From Polyangium sp. y55x31 (GTDB lineage Bacteria > Myxococcota_A > Polyangia > Polyangiales > Polyangiaceae), in the NCBI RefSeq assembly GCF_029946505.1, contig NZ_JARZHG010000004.1, positions 1 through 64,000 of the forward strand: 64,000 bases of DNA. Reading direction: 5' to 3'. Made by a program: the position numbers and the translations under genes. Positions 34,605 to 42,013 of this stretch are shown here, one piece after another (position 1 is the stretch's first letter; each line of letters opens with the position of its first letter). The notes under the pieces were generated by a model. It worked only from the letters and a program-made list of their open reading frames with translations, did not search any database and was not told the origin of the DNA.

Positions 34605-35060
34605 TCAGGGCGAGGAAAAGTGGACGATGAGCGAGGCGATCTTCCAGGCGCCTCCTACGCGACGGTACTTTTCCTCGTAGCTGCCGAAATACATGAGTCG
34701 CGTGGCGTCCTTCGGTTCGCGCGGGACGCTGTGCGCGACGAACGACCACGTCCCCTCCGCGGTGTCGCCGTCGACGGAGAGGATCGGGTTCAGCACGTGG
34801 TGGGCGGCCCAGCGCGAGCCCGCAGGCAGCACTTCCGCGAAGGCGCGGTAGAGGGCCTCCTTGCCGGCGAACTTGCCGAAGAAGCCGTAGTCGGTCGTGG
34901 CGTCGTCGGTGAACAGGTCCAAAAGAGCGCGTGCGTTCTCGGCGCTCGGCGTGATGAGGCAACGATCGGCGAGGACGGCGTACTGCGCCTTGAGCGTGCG
35001 GAGCGCTTCGAGCGATTCGAGCCGATCGATGCGCGAGGGAAGGTCGTTCGAGCTTGTCAT
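34605..35060 (-). CDS. SnoaL/NTF2-like protein (151 aa)
   Basis: A cone-shaped alpha+beta fold typical of SnoaL-like and ketosteroid-isomerase-like proteins: N-terminal helix with LRTLKAQYAVLADR, LLDLFTDDATTDYG, KEALYRAFAEVL, and strands WAAHHVLNPILSVDG...GTWSFVAH. The ribosome site AGGAGGA is excellent. Members are polyketide cyclases, isomerases, dehydratases or non-catalytic subunits; nothing here picks one. It stands as a single gene between a transglutaminase-like gene and pcnB. Confidence 0.75.
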   Translation of the reverse strand: MTSSNDLPSRIDRLESLEALRTLKAQYAVLADRCLITPSAENARALLDLFTDDATTDYGFFGKFAGKEALYRAFAEVLPAGSRWAAHHVLNPILSVDGDTAEGTWSFVAHSVPREPKDATRLMYFGSYEEKYRRVGGAWKIASLIVHFSSP

Positions 35061-35123
35061 CGCGGGTCCTCCTGTCGTGTGGGACACCGCGGAGCGTATC
35101 AAAGCGAACCGCTCGTCGAGCGC

Positions 35124-36440
35124 TTACCGCCGTCCGCGGTGGGACGGATGCGGCCGCTCGCGATGGTGGTGCGGCAGCGACGTCGAGGGCCCGGAGCCGC
35201 GGAATCGTTCGAGCGCGGCCGTCGGCTCGCCGCGGGCCGTGAGGTCGGCGAAGGCGACCTCGAGCGCCGCCTGGAAGAGCTCGGTGCGGGCGAAACGACC
35301 GGCGCGGCCGGCGGAGAGGCGCGGCATGACGCCGATGATGCGGCGGATGCCGTCGGCGTACCGTCGCGAGAGCGCGAGCCGCTCGATGAGCGGTTCGAGG
35401 AAATCCGCCACGGCGGCGCCCCGATCACGCGCGCCTTCGCACGCTTCCTTGAGCGGCTCGAGCAGGAGCAAGGTCCAGAGGACGGTGTCGTCGAGCGGAC
35501 CCGACTCCGCGGTGCGCCGATCGATGTACTCGAGCAAGCGCCACTGCCGCACGCCCGGACCGTCCTCGCGGTCCTCGTCGTAGAGCAACGAGGAGAGCTC
35601 GGGCAAGAGCACGTCGAGCACGCCGGTCTCCCACGCGAGGTAGATCGTCCGGCGCGCCTGGCCGCCGCGCAAGAGGCGCAGGATCTCCTCCGAGAGGCGC
35701 GGGCGCGCCGCGAGCGCGAGGGCCTCGCGGCAGAAGACGATGGCGTCGTAGACGTCGGGCGTGATCGCGAAGCCGAGCCTGCCTGCGAACTTGAGCGCGC
35801 GCAGGATGCGCACCGGGTCTTCGCGGAAGCGCGTCTCGGGATCGCCGATCGTGTGCACCACGCGGCGCTCGACGTCGGCCATGCCGCCGACCCAGTCGAG
35901 GATCTGACGCGCCTCGATGTCGTAGAACAGCGCGTTCATGGTGAAGTCGCGCCGCATGGCATCTTCGCTCGCGACGCCGAACGCGTTGTCGCTGCGGATG
36001 AGCAGCTCGGTCGACTCGTCCGCGTCGTCCTTGGGGTTCCGACGGAACGTGGCGACCTCGATGACCTTGCCGCCCTGGAAGAGGACGTGCACGAGGCGGA
36101 AGCGGCGGCCGATGATGCGGGAGTTGCGGAAGAGCTCGCGCACCTCCTCGGGCCGCGCGCTCGTCGCGACGTCGAAATCTTTGGGGCTCCGATCGAGCAG
36201 GAGGTCACGGACGCAGCCGCCGACGAGGTACGCCTCGTGGCCGTGACGCGTCAGGCGCCGGATGACCTTCTGCACGTCCGGGTCGATGCGCGCCTCGTCG
36301 AAAGAGACGTCGTAACGACGCGCGGGCTCGGACGGCGGGAGCGGCGCCGGGCCGACGGTGTAGCTCGGCTCGATGTCGGCCTCGGCGAAATCGGGGAGTG
36401 GATTCAGAGGAGAGGGGGTCGTTCGCCCCATGGCTTCCAT
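35124..36440 (-). CDS. pcnB: poly(A) polymerase I (438 aa)
   Basis: A class II nucleotidyltransferase that adds A tails to RNA 3' ends, marking them for decay. Key parts are the LVGGCVRDLLLDRSPKDFDVAT block with catalytic DFD (88-90), then RRDFTMNALFYD and EDPVRILRALKFAGRLGF, all as in PcnB and CCA-adding enzymes. The C-terminus is basic (HHHRERPHPSHRGRR), which favours poly(A) polymerase over CCA transferase; the two cannot be separated with certainty by sequence in this group. ATG at 36431 is an alternative start. The N-terminal 40 residues are a Pro-rich extension. Confidence 0.85.
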   Translation of the reverse strand: MEAMGRTTPSPLNPLPDFAEADIEPSYTVGPAPLPPSEPARRYDVSFDEARIDPDVQKVIRRLTRHGHEAYLVGGCVRDLLLDRSPKDFDVATSARPEEVRELFRNSRIIGRRFRLVHVLFQGGKVIEVATFRRNPKDDADESTELLIRSDNAFGVASEDAMRRDFTMNALFYDIEARQILDWVGGMADVERRVVHTIGDPETRFREDPVRILRALKFAGRLGFAITPDVYDAIVFCREALALAARPRLSEEILRLLRGGQARRTIYLAWETGVLDVLLPELSSLLYDEDREDGPGVRQWRLLEYIDRRTAESGPLDDTVLWTLLLLEPLKEACEGARDRGAAVADFLEPLIERLALSRRYADGIRRIIGVMPRLSAGRAGRFARTELFQAALEVAFADLTARGEPTAALERFRGSGPSTSLPHHHRERPHPSHRGRR

Positions 36441-36571
36441 GCGGCTCGTGGGAGTGTTGCTCGGCTCGTCCGAGCGCTTTGCACGGCCTGGGCCGCCCTT
36501 CGAGAGGATTCACCGCGTCTAGCAGGGGACGGCCCCGGGGGCAAATGTCCACCGCAGAACGGTGACAAATC

Positions 36572-37483
36572 TTACCGTAAAGCCCGTCCTTCGGGGGTGT
36601 CGCGCAGGGCCTCGGCCATGGCGGCGGCCGATCCGTAGCGCCGGTCCGGGTCCTTTTCGAGCGCGCGGACGACCACGGCTTCGAGCGCGGTCGAGGCTTC
36701 GAGCGCGGCGTTCACCGATCGGAGCTGCGGCGGGCGCTCGGTCGCGTGTTTCTCGGCGACGACCGCGGCAGGACCCACGAACGGCGGCCGCCCCGCGAGC
36801 ATCTCGAAGAGCACGACGCCGAGCGCGTAGATGTCCGCGGTCGGCTGCGCGAGCTCGCCCGCGGCTTGCTCCGACGGCATGTACTCGGGCGTGCCCACAG
36901 CCGAGCGTCGCGTGGTGATGCGGAATGTGCCTTGGCCGCCCGGATCGCCGTCGATCCAGGCGAAGCCGAAGTCGAGCAGCTTGACGAGCTCGCGCCCGTC
37001 CGGCGCGTGTACGAGGAAGATGTTCTCGGGTTTGACGTCGCGATGCACGACGCCGGACGCGTGCGCGGCGGCGAGGGCGAAGGCGGTGTCGACGGCGATG
37101 CGCGTGGCGCGGACGGGAGAGAGAGCGCGCGCGTAGGAGAGCGTGTCGGCGAGGTCGAGGCCGACGAGCAGCTCGGCGACGAAGTACGGCAGGTCGTTCG
37201 GCAAGGTGCCGAAGTCGTAGATGGAGAGGACGCGCGGATCGACGATGCGAGTCGCGGCGGCGACCTCGCGATGGAAGCGCGCGCGAAGCATCTCGTTCGT
37301 CTGGTGCTCGGGGCGGAGCACCTTCACGGTGACGCGAGGCCCGCGGTGTGCGCCGCGCGCGAGCCCTTCGGCGACGTAGACGTGACCCACGCCGCCGCTG
37401 CCGAGGTACTGGATGACGCGGAAGCGCTTGTCGATGACGGCTCCGATGAGCGCATCGGACGTGGCAGAGCTCTCGCGGTGCAT
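36572..37483 (-). CDS. Ser/Thr protein kinase, cytosolic (303 aa)
   Basis: A Hanks-type kinase with all main motifs: Gly loop LGSGGVGHVY, invariant Lys54 (VTVKVL), catalytic HRDVKPEN (Asp149), DFG (171-173) and APE replaced by PSEQ in PEYMPSEQAA. It ends right after subdomain XI, without a linker, transmembrane helix or sensory domain, unlike the other two kinases in this window. The ATG at 37483 is preceded by AGGATGG; the TTG at 37489 is less likely. The substrates are unknown. Confidence 0.88.
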   Translation of the reverse strand: MHRESSATSDALIGAVIDKRFRVIQYLGSGGVGHVYVAEGLARGAHRGPRVTVKVLRPEHQTNEMLRARFHREVAAATRIVDPRVLSIYDFGTLPNDLPYFVAELLVGLDLADTLSYARALSPVRATRIAVDTAFALAAAHASGVVHRDVKPENIFLVHAPDGRELVKLLDFGFAWIDGDPGGQGTFRITTRRSAVGTPEYMPSEQAAGELAQPTADIYALGVVLFEMLAGRPPFVGPAAVVAEKHATERPPQLRSVNAALEASTALEAVVVRALEKDPDRRYGSAAAMAEALRDTPEGRALR

Positions 37484-37532
37484 CGGCAATCCATCCTACC
37501 GCAGCCGGCGCGCGCCGGGGCGATGCATCGCA

Positions 37533-38543
37533 TCACGCGTGTGCGAGGATCGTCGACACGCGCACGGATTCACGAGGCAAGCGCGACCAGTCGAGCGTCT
37601 CGGCGAGGGCTTCGAGCGGCGCTTCGGCGTCGCGGAGGTCGTGTCCGTACGCGCGAGCGATGGCGCGCACGAGCGCGCGCGGGTCGCTCCCTGCGGCGCG
37701 GTGATCACGGAGCGCCATGAGCTTGTCACGCTTGGCGAGGCGGCTGCCGTCGTCGGCGACGAGCAAGGGGACGTGCGCGAAGGTGGGGTTCGGGGCGAAG
37801 GGCGCCGCAAGGCGACCCGAAGCCCCGAGCGTCGAACCGAGCGGTGTTCCGTGCAGGAGGTTTCCGAGGAGGATCTGCCGCGCGGAGGAGCTCGCGAGGT
37901 CACCGCCGCGCACGACGTCGGTGATCTGCATGTGGACGTCGTCGACGACGACGGCGAGCTGATACGCGAAGACGCCGTCGCCGCGACGAAGGACGAAGTC
38001 GCCGGTCACGTCGCCCACGTGCTCGGTGTACGTGCCGAGCACGCGGTCGTGGACGGTGACGAGCGCGCGGTCGTCGTCGGGCACGGCGAGGCGCACGGCG
38101 GGCGGGCGGCGGAAGTCACGCTTCTGCATGCCGAAGGGCCTGCACGTGCCGGGATAGCGCGGACCTTCCTCGCCGGCGTGCGGCGCGCTGGCGGCGCGGG
38201 CGATCTCGGCGCGGGAGCAGTCGCAGTAATAGACGAGCCCACGCGCGGCGAGGTCGTCGAGGGCGGCTTCGTAGCGCGCGAGGCGCTCGGATTGGACGTA
38301 GGGCGCGAAAGGACCGCCGAGGTCGGTGGATTCGTCCCAGCGAAGGCCGAGCCAGGCGAGGTCGTCGAGGATGGCCTCGGCGGCGCCGGGGACGACGCGC
38401 GGGCGGTCGATGTCTTCCATGCGGAGGACGAGGGCGCCGCCCGCTTGTTTGGCGGCGGCGGCGCAGAAGATGGCGGCGGCGGCGCTGCCGAGGTGGAGGG
38501 CGCCGGTGGGAGAGGGGGCGAATCGGCCGCGATAGGCGGGCAT
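37533..38543 (-). CDS. gluQ: glutamyl-Q tRNA(Asp) synthetase (336 aa)
   Basis: A truncated glutamyl-tRNA-synthetase paralogue that attaches glutamate to queuosine at position 34 of tRNA(Asp). The HIGH-like motif is HLGS (17-20) within RFAPSPTGALHLGS, the zinc site is YYCDCSR followed later by GTCRP, and the KMSKS equivalent is RLAKRDK. The length and the absence of an anticodon-binding domain fit GluQRS. Its start lies just beyond an array of 43-bp tandem repeats (38558-38778), which therefore makes up its whole upstream control region. Confidence 0.88.
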   Translation of the reverse strand: MPAYRGRFAPSPTGALHLGSAAAAIFCAAAAKQAGGALVLRMEDIDRPRVVPGAAEAILDDLAWLGLRWDESTDLGGPFAPYVQSERLARYEAALDDLAARGLVYYCDCSRAEIARAASAPHAGEEGPRYPGTCRPFGMQKRDFRRPPAVRLAVPDDDRALVTVHDRVLGTYTEHVGDVTGDFVLRRGDGVFAYQLAVVVDDVHMQITDVVRGGDLASSSARQILLGNLLHGTPLGSTLGASGRLAAPFAPNPTFAHVPLLVADDGSRLAKRDKLMALRDHRAAGSDPRALVRAIARAYGHDLRDAEAPLEALAETLDWSRLPRESVRVSTILAHA

Positions 38544-38557
38544 GGTGGGGCGAACAG

Positions 38558-38778
38558 GACTGAACCACCCGCGAGGCAGGTCGTCGAGGGTTCGAAGGGG
38601 TTTCGAACCACCGGCGAGCCGGGTCGGCGGCGGTTCCAGGTGGTTTCGAACCAGCGGCGAGCCAGGTCGGCGGCGGTGCGACGAGGTTTCGAACCACCTG
38701 GAAGCCGGGTCGACGGCGGTGCGAAGTGGTTTCGAACCACCTGAGAGCCGGGTCGGCGGCGGTGCGAAGTGGTTCGAC
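38558..38778. repeat. tandem array of 43-bp repeats upstream of gluQ
   Basis: Four near-identical 43-bp units start at 38601, 38644, 38687 and 38730, each opening with TTTCGAACCA, with a degenerate copy before (about 38558) and a partial one after (38773). There are no spacers between units, so this is not a CRISPR array. Each unit contains the palindrome TTCGAA and a run rich in GGCGG. The array fills the gap between the stop of the 251-aa minus-strand gene and the gluQ start. Confidence 0.9.
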
Positions 38779-39533
38779 TAGGCCTTTTCGGGGGTGTTGG
38801 CGGCGGGGGCGCTCCTCGCGCGGGCGTCGGCCTTCTTCTCGGCGTCACGGAGCGGCCCAAAGACGAGCGCCTCGGTGGCGGGCGCGAGCTCGGCGAGCTC
38901 GCCGTCGGCGATGAGGGCATTGACGACGCGAATCCACCGATTGCGCGCCTTGACGAGCGCCGTCCCGGAGGCGAGCTCGGATTGCTCGGCGAGGAGGCGG
39001 CCCTTTTCGTCCTCGCGCTCGCCGAGCTGTTTGCCGAGGGCGATCCACTCTTCGAGGTACTCCGTGAGGGACTTCTGCGCGGCCCCCTGGCCGATGAAAA
39101 TGGAATTCGTGCGCGCCTTGATCGCGGGCGTGAGGCGCTCGGCGAGCTGCTGGGCCTGACCGGCCTGGGCGCGATAGGTCTTTTGCAGGCTGGGGAGGCC
39201 GTCGGGAATGAGGAGGTCGCGGAGCTGGATGAGATCAGCCCCGGCGTCGCCGCCGAGGAGCTCGGCCGTGGAGGTGAGGAACCCGAAGACGCCGCGGATG
39301 ATCGAATCGTGCCGGACGTCGATCCTGGCCTCCTCGGCGCTGATCTCGTCGAGCCGCGGATTCTTGGAGGGCTGCGCCGCGACGGCAAGAATGGAATGGA
39401 TCTCGTCGATACGGGGGAGCTTGGCGGAGAGATCGGGGTTTCCGAGAATGGCGGCGCGGACGGGGGATTGGGGGTCGGTCCAGGTGGCGGAGACCTGGAG
39501 CATTTCTTCGGTTTGGAGGTGTTTGAGGGCCAT
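38778..39533 (-). CDS. hypothetical helical protein (251 aa)
   Basis: Function not recognised. It is largely alpha-helical, with repeated Leu/Ala/Gln-rich helices (RAQAGQAQQLAERLTPAIKA, SLTEYLEEWIALGKQLGERE) that may form a helical bundle or coiled coil, and no signal or membrane segment. The start at 39533 (MALKHLQTEEMLQV) is supported by a second, diverged copy of exactly this 5' end at 40741-40679. A role as part of a small operon with 41356-40820 is possible, before the intervening module was inserted. Confidence 0.65.
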   Translation of the reverse strand: MALKHLQTEEMLQVSATWTDPQSPVRAAILGNPDLSAKLPRIDEIHSILAVAAQPSKNPRLDEISAEEARIDVRHDSIIRGVFGFLTSTAELLGGDAGADLIQLRDLLIPDGLPSLQKTYRAQAGQAQQLAERLTPAIKARTNSIFIGQGAAQKSLTEYLEEWIALGKQLGEREDEKGRLLAEQSELASGTALVKARNRWIRVVNALIADGELAELAPATEALVFGPLRDAEKKADARARSAPAANTPEKA

Positions 39534-39599
39534 GGAGAATGGCCGAGATGGTATCATGGAACACCGTAGGAAGGCAAGAGTTCGTTGCGTGGCCTACGG
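39471..39599. repeat. ~130-bp direct repeat A (5' end and upstream of helical gene)
   Basis: This region matches 40679-40808 at roughly 85 percent of positions by eye, in the same orientation. It contains the first 21 codons of the helical gene and about 65 bp upstream of its start. Confidence 0.85.
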
Positions 39600-39687
39600 G
39601 AAGCTTGACAGGGGCGAGGGGGACGTGGCTTGCTGCAACGACAGGTCGGGGCCTACTGAGTAGGGCTTGCTGTAGAGGCAACCAGGC

Positions 39688-40275
39688 ATGAGCGAAGACT
39701 CCCTTGGTGTTGCAAAACAAGTCGTGGAGTTGGCGAAGGATCTGGCTGGTGCTTTGGTACCGGAATCGTCCAAACAAGCCGACAGCACGGGCCGAGCGAC
39801 GCGCGGAGGACCACTCCTCCTCATTGGGCGCCTTTATATTGGACTGACGACTATCGCTGCGCTCGCTGCTACGGCAGCTGCTTACATCGATAGACACAGC
39901 AGCGAACCCCCCTCCTGGGGAGTCACGGCGCTGCGTTGTTTGGTCTTGGGTGCAGTCGCAGTCGGCCTGCTTGGTGGTGCAGGCCTTGTGGTCTTCCTAG
40001 CAAGACGTCACCCATCGTATCTGTACAGCCCCACCGAGTTTGCGTCTGAAGTACACGCTCAACTCATGGTTCAGGGAGAACCACAGGGAACAGCGAAGCC
40101 TGCGCAAGATCAACCAAACGTGGGGAGTAAGCAGGCGCCAGCGTCGAAGACTGCGAGTACGAACAAGTCTACACCGGCGCAGAGCAAGAAGAACAAGGCC
40201 AACGAGAAAAACAAAGTCAAAAAAGAACTCCAAGAGGAACCACCGGGCGAGGAACAAGAGGAGCCCGAGTCGTGA
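39688..40275 (+). CDS. two-TM membrane protein with charged tail (195 aa)
   Basis: The N-terminal 40 residues are soluble; two transmembrane segments follow (LYIGLTTIAALAATAAAYI and CLVLGAVAVGLLGGAGLVVF), then a cytosolic tail of about 80 residues rich in Lys, Glu, Gln and Ser (KNKANEKNKVKKELQEEP). No family recognised. It is less GC-rich than its surroundings. It overlaps the next gene by GTGA, so the two proteins are made together and probably work together. Confidence 0.7.
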   Translation: MSEDSLGVAKQVVELAKDLAGALVPESSKQADSTGRATRGGPLLLIGRLYIGLTTIAALAATAAAYIDRHSSEPPSWGVTALRCLVLGAVAVGLLGGAGLVVFLARRHPSYLYSPTEFASEVHAQLMVQGEPQGTAKPAQDQPNVGSKQAPASKTASTNKSTPAQSKKNKANEKNKVKKELQEEPPGEEQEEPES

Positions 40276-40577
40276 TCTATCTCGTCACGCTTGAACGCAG
40301 GCCAGTACGGGTGATGCCGGATTTCGTCAAAGCCATCCGAGACAATTCTAGTTACTATTGGAAAGCAATGACGAATGTCTGGGTTGTCGACACCGCCATG
40401 TCTGCAAAACAATTGTATCGGGCGCTCAAGCAGCACATTGCGGCAGCAGACCTCGTCTTGGTAGTGCAAATTCGCCCTGAATACGCAGGACGTCTAAACA
40501 AACAGACGTGGGCTTGGCTCAACACTTCGCGAAACAACGGCGACTTTGAGCGCGACAGCATGGACGACTACGAATAA
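40272..40577 (+). CDS. SinR-like protein with Cas2-type ferredoxin fold (101 aa)
   Basis: The sequence follows the pattern of SinR-like proteins, small relatives of Cas2: an initial strand MIYLVTLE, a helix, the strand motif NVWVVDTAMSAKQLYRALKQ, then AADLVLVVQI and a terminal helix (KQTWAWLNTSR). Cas2 uses a ferredoxin-like dimer; the acidic residue of nuclease-active Cas2 after strand one is not evident, so it may bind instead of cut. It starts at a GTG overlapping the upstream stop (GTGA). No cas1 or repeat array accompanies it. Confidence 0.72.
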   Translation: MIYLVTLERRPVRVMPDFVKAIRDNSSYYWKAMTNVWVVDTAMSAKQLYRALKQHIAAADLVLVVQIRPEYAGRLNKQTWAWLNTSRNNGDFERDSMDDYE

Positions 40578-40678
40578 GCGCATCTCGGAGAGAGCGAACG
40601 CGCCGCCGAGCCGGCGCTGCGCACATTCGGCTGTCTTGGCCCTCCTCCCCAACGCGACCCCACGGACCCAGAGGATGC

Positions 40679-40741
40679 GGGGTCGGTCCAGGTGGAGGAG
40701 ACCTGGAGCAGTTCTTCGGTTTGGAGGTGTTTGAGGGCCAT
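40679..40741 (-). pseudogene. 5' fragment of a second copy of the helical gene
   Basis: The fragment encodes MALKHLQTEELLQVSSTWTDP, nearly identical to the start of the intact gene at 39533, and then the similarity ends. It is the remnant of either a duplicated or a foreign allele of that gene left at the boundary of the module. Confidence 0.75.
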
Positions 40742-40808
40742 GGAGAATGGCCTGGACGGTATCATGGGATACCACAACAAGGCAAGAAGAGCGTGTCGTG
40801 GCCTACGG
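40679..40808. repeat. ~130-bp direct repeat B
   Basis: Second copy of the 39471-39599 segment, same orientation. It borders the right side of the two-gene inserted module. Confidence 0.85.
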
Positions 40809-40819
40809 TGGCGGTCCGG

Positions 40820-41356
40820 TCAGCCCTGGCCGATCGGCCGGCCTGCCTTCTCCATCATCTCGACCACGCTCGCCTCCAGGCGCTCCCGATACGCAGTGAG
40901 CTCCTCCACGAGGAGCCGGATCTCGCGCTCCACGTCCTTGAGCATCTCCATCTTTTCGAGGCCCTCGCGCATTCGCACGATATCGGCGTGCCGGACGTCG
41001 AGTCCTCCCTCCTCCATGAGGGAATCGAACTGCTCCGGCTGCGAGGCGAGCTCGTCCAAGACTTCCTTCATCTGCTCCGCACGCGCTTCGGTCATGGGCT
41101 TCATTCGCGCGCGCTCCTCGGGCGTGAGCCGCCTCCGGAGCAGCGGGAGCATCGCCATCAGCTCCTGCAGGTGGCGCTGGCCCTGCTCGTGATCGAGCAC
41201 GGGCCTCGGGCCGGGGGCGTCTTCGAGCGTCATTCCCACCTCCACGGCGAGGGCGCGGCGTTGCTCGCGAAGGAATGCCACCACGAGGTCGACACGACGG
41301 CGCATCTCGGAGACCGTGAGCGCGTCGAGCCGTTCTTGGAGATCTTCGTCCGCCAT
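40820..41356 (-). CDS. hypothetical coiled-coil protein (178 aa)
   Basis: Almost entirely helical with heptad-like Leu/Glu/Arg patterns (MRRRVDLVVAFLREQRRALA, VREIRLLVEELTAYRERLEA-like). Rich in Met in the middle (MAMLPLL, MKPMTEARAEQMKEVL). A good ribosome site (AGGAG, nine bases) selects the ATG at 41356. It follows the next gene by 11 nt and forms an operon with it. Cytosolic; function unknown. Confidence 0.65.
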   Translation of the reverse strand: MADEDLQERLDALTVSEMRRRVDLVVAFLREQRRALAVEVGMTLEDAPGPRPVLDHEQGQRHLQELMAMLPLLRRRLTPEERARMKPMTEARAEQMKEVLDELASQPEQFDSLMEEGGLDVRHADIVRMREGLEKMEMLKDVEREIRLLVEELTAYRERLEASVVEMMEKAGRPIGQG

Positions 41357-41367
41357 CGAAATCGCTC

Positions 41368-41955
41368 CTACCGCCCCCGCTCGTAATCCTTGGCCGCGCG
41401 TTCGACGATATCCCAATCACGCGCCGCCCGCTCCGATTCGGCCACGAGGTCCGCCGTGAACAACGTGAGCCCCCAGATCCCATTCTCGCGCTTCCGGAAC
41501 CCATACCGCGTCCCGCGCGCCGTCTCCACGGTCGCCCGCTCGCCCACGATTTCGACCTTCGCCATTCCGGACAAATCCCGCCGGAGCCGCGTCACGAATC
41601 CCTTTTTCGTCGCGAGATCCACCCACACGTCCGCCCCGTCCTCGGCCGTCGCGTGCGTCCGGTACGCGTCGAGCAGCCGCGTGCGCTCGGGCTCGGGGTA
41701 GGCCTGCGTGATACGCTCGCTCGCCTTCTTGCGATAATCGCGAATGCTGTAGGCGGCGTGCTGCGCCGAATCTTCGAGGTAATGGAAGCAGGTGCGGGCG
41801 TCGCCTTGCGAGAGGTTGAAGGCGATGCGCAGGTAGGCGCCCTCGGGCGTGGTGTCCGGCGGGAAACGAGACGCCGACCAGAAGATGTAGCCGCCGCCGC
41901 CGAGCGTGAAGAGGGCGAGACCGGCGGCGAGGGCTTGGCGGCGAGAGAGGGGCAT
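41368..41955 (-). CDS. hypothetical membrane-anchored protein (195 aa)
   Basis: The N-terminus MPLSRRQALAAGLALFTLGGGGYIFW is a twin-Arg-less membrane anchor or uncleaved signal. The exported part resembles a compact alpha+beta domain with regions such as GAYLRIAFNLSQGDARTCFHYLED and a basic C-terminus. No family recognised. It is the first gene of a two-gene operon with the coiled-coil protein. The start at 41955 gives a proper anchor, while an upstream extension to 42000 does not look coding. Confidence 0.65.
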   Translation of the reverse strand: MPLSRRQALAAGLALFTLGGGGYIFWSASRFPPDTTPEGAYLRIAFNLSQGDARTCFHYLEDSAQHAAYSIRDYRKKASERITQAYPEPERTRLLDAYRTHATAEDGADVWVDLATKKGFVTRLRRDLSGMAKVEIVGERATVETARGTRYGFRKRENGIWGLTLFTADLVAESERAARDWDIVERAAKDYERGR

Positions 41956-42013
41956 CGGTGGGGTCAGCGACTCGTTTCCACGTGGAAGGCCGCTCGGCAA
42001 GCGGCCGGGCGCA

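Noticed and set aside
38558..38778. Tandem repeats as a CRISPR array or a run of tRNA genes
   Set aside because: The units are contiguous with no spacers, and although GGTTTCGAACC resembles a T-arm, no acceptor, D or anticodon stems can be folded around it.
40272..40577. SinR-like protein as a CRISPR Cas2
   Set aside because: There is no cas1, no repeat array and no other cas gene in the window, and the catalytic Asp after the first strand is not apparent. Only the fold resemblance is kept.
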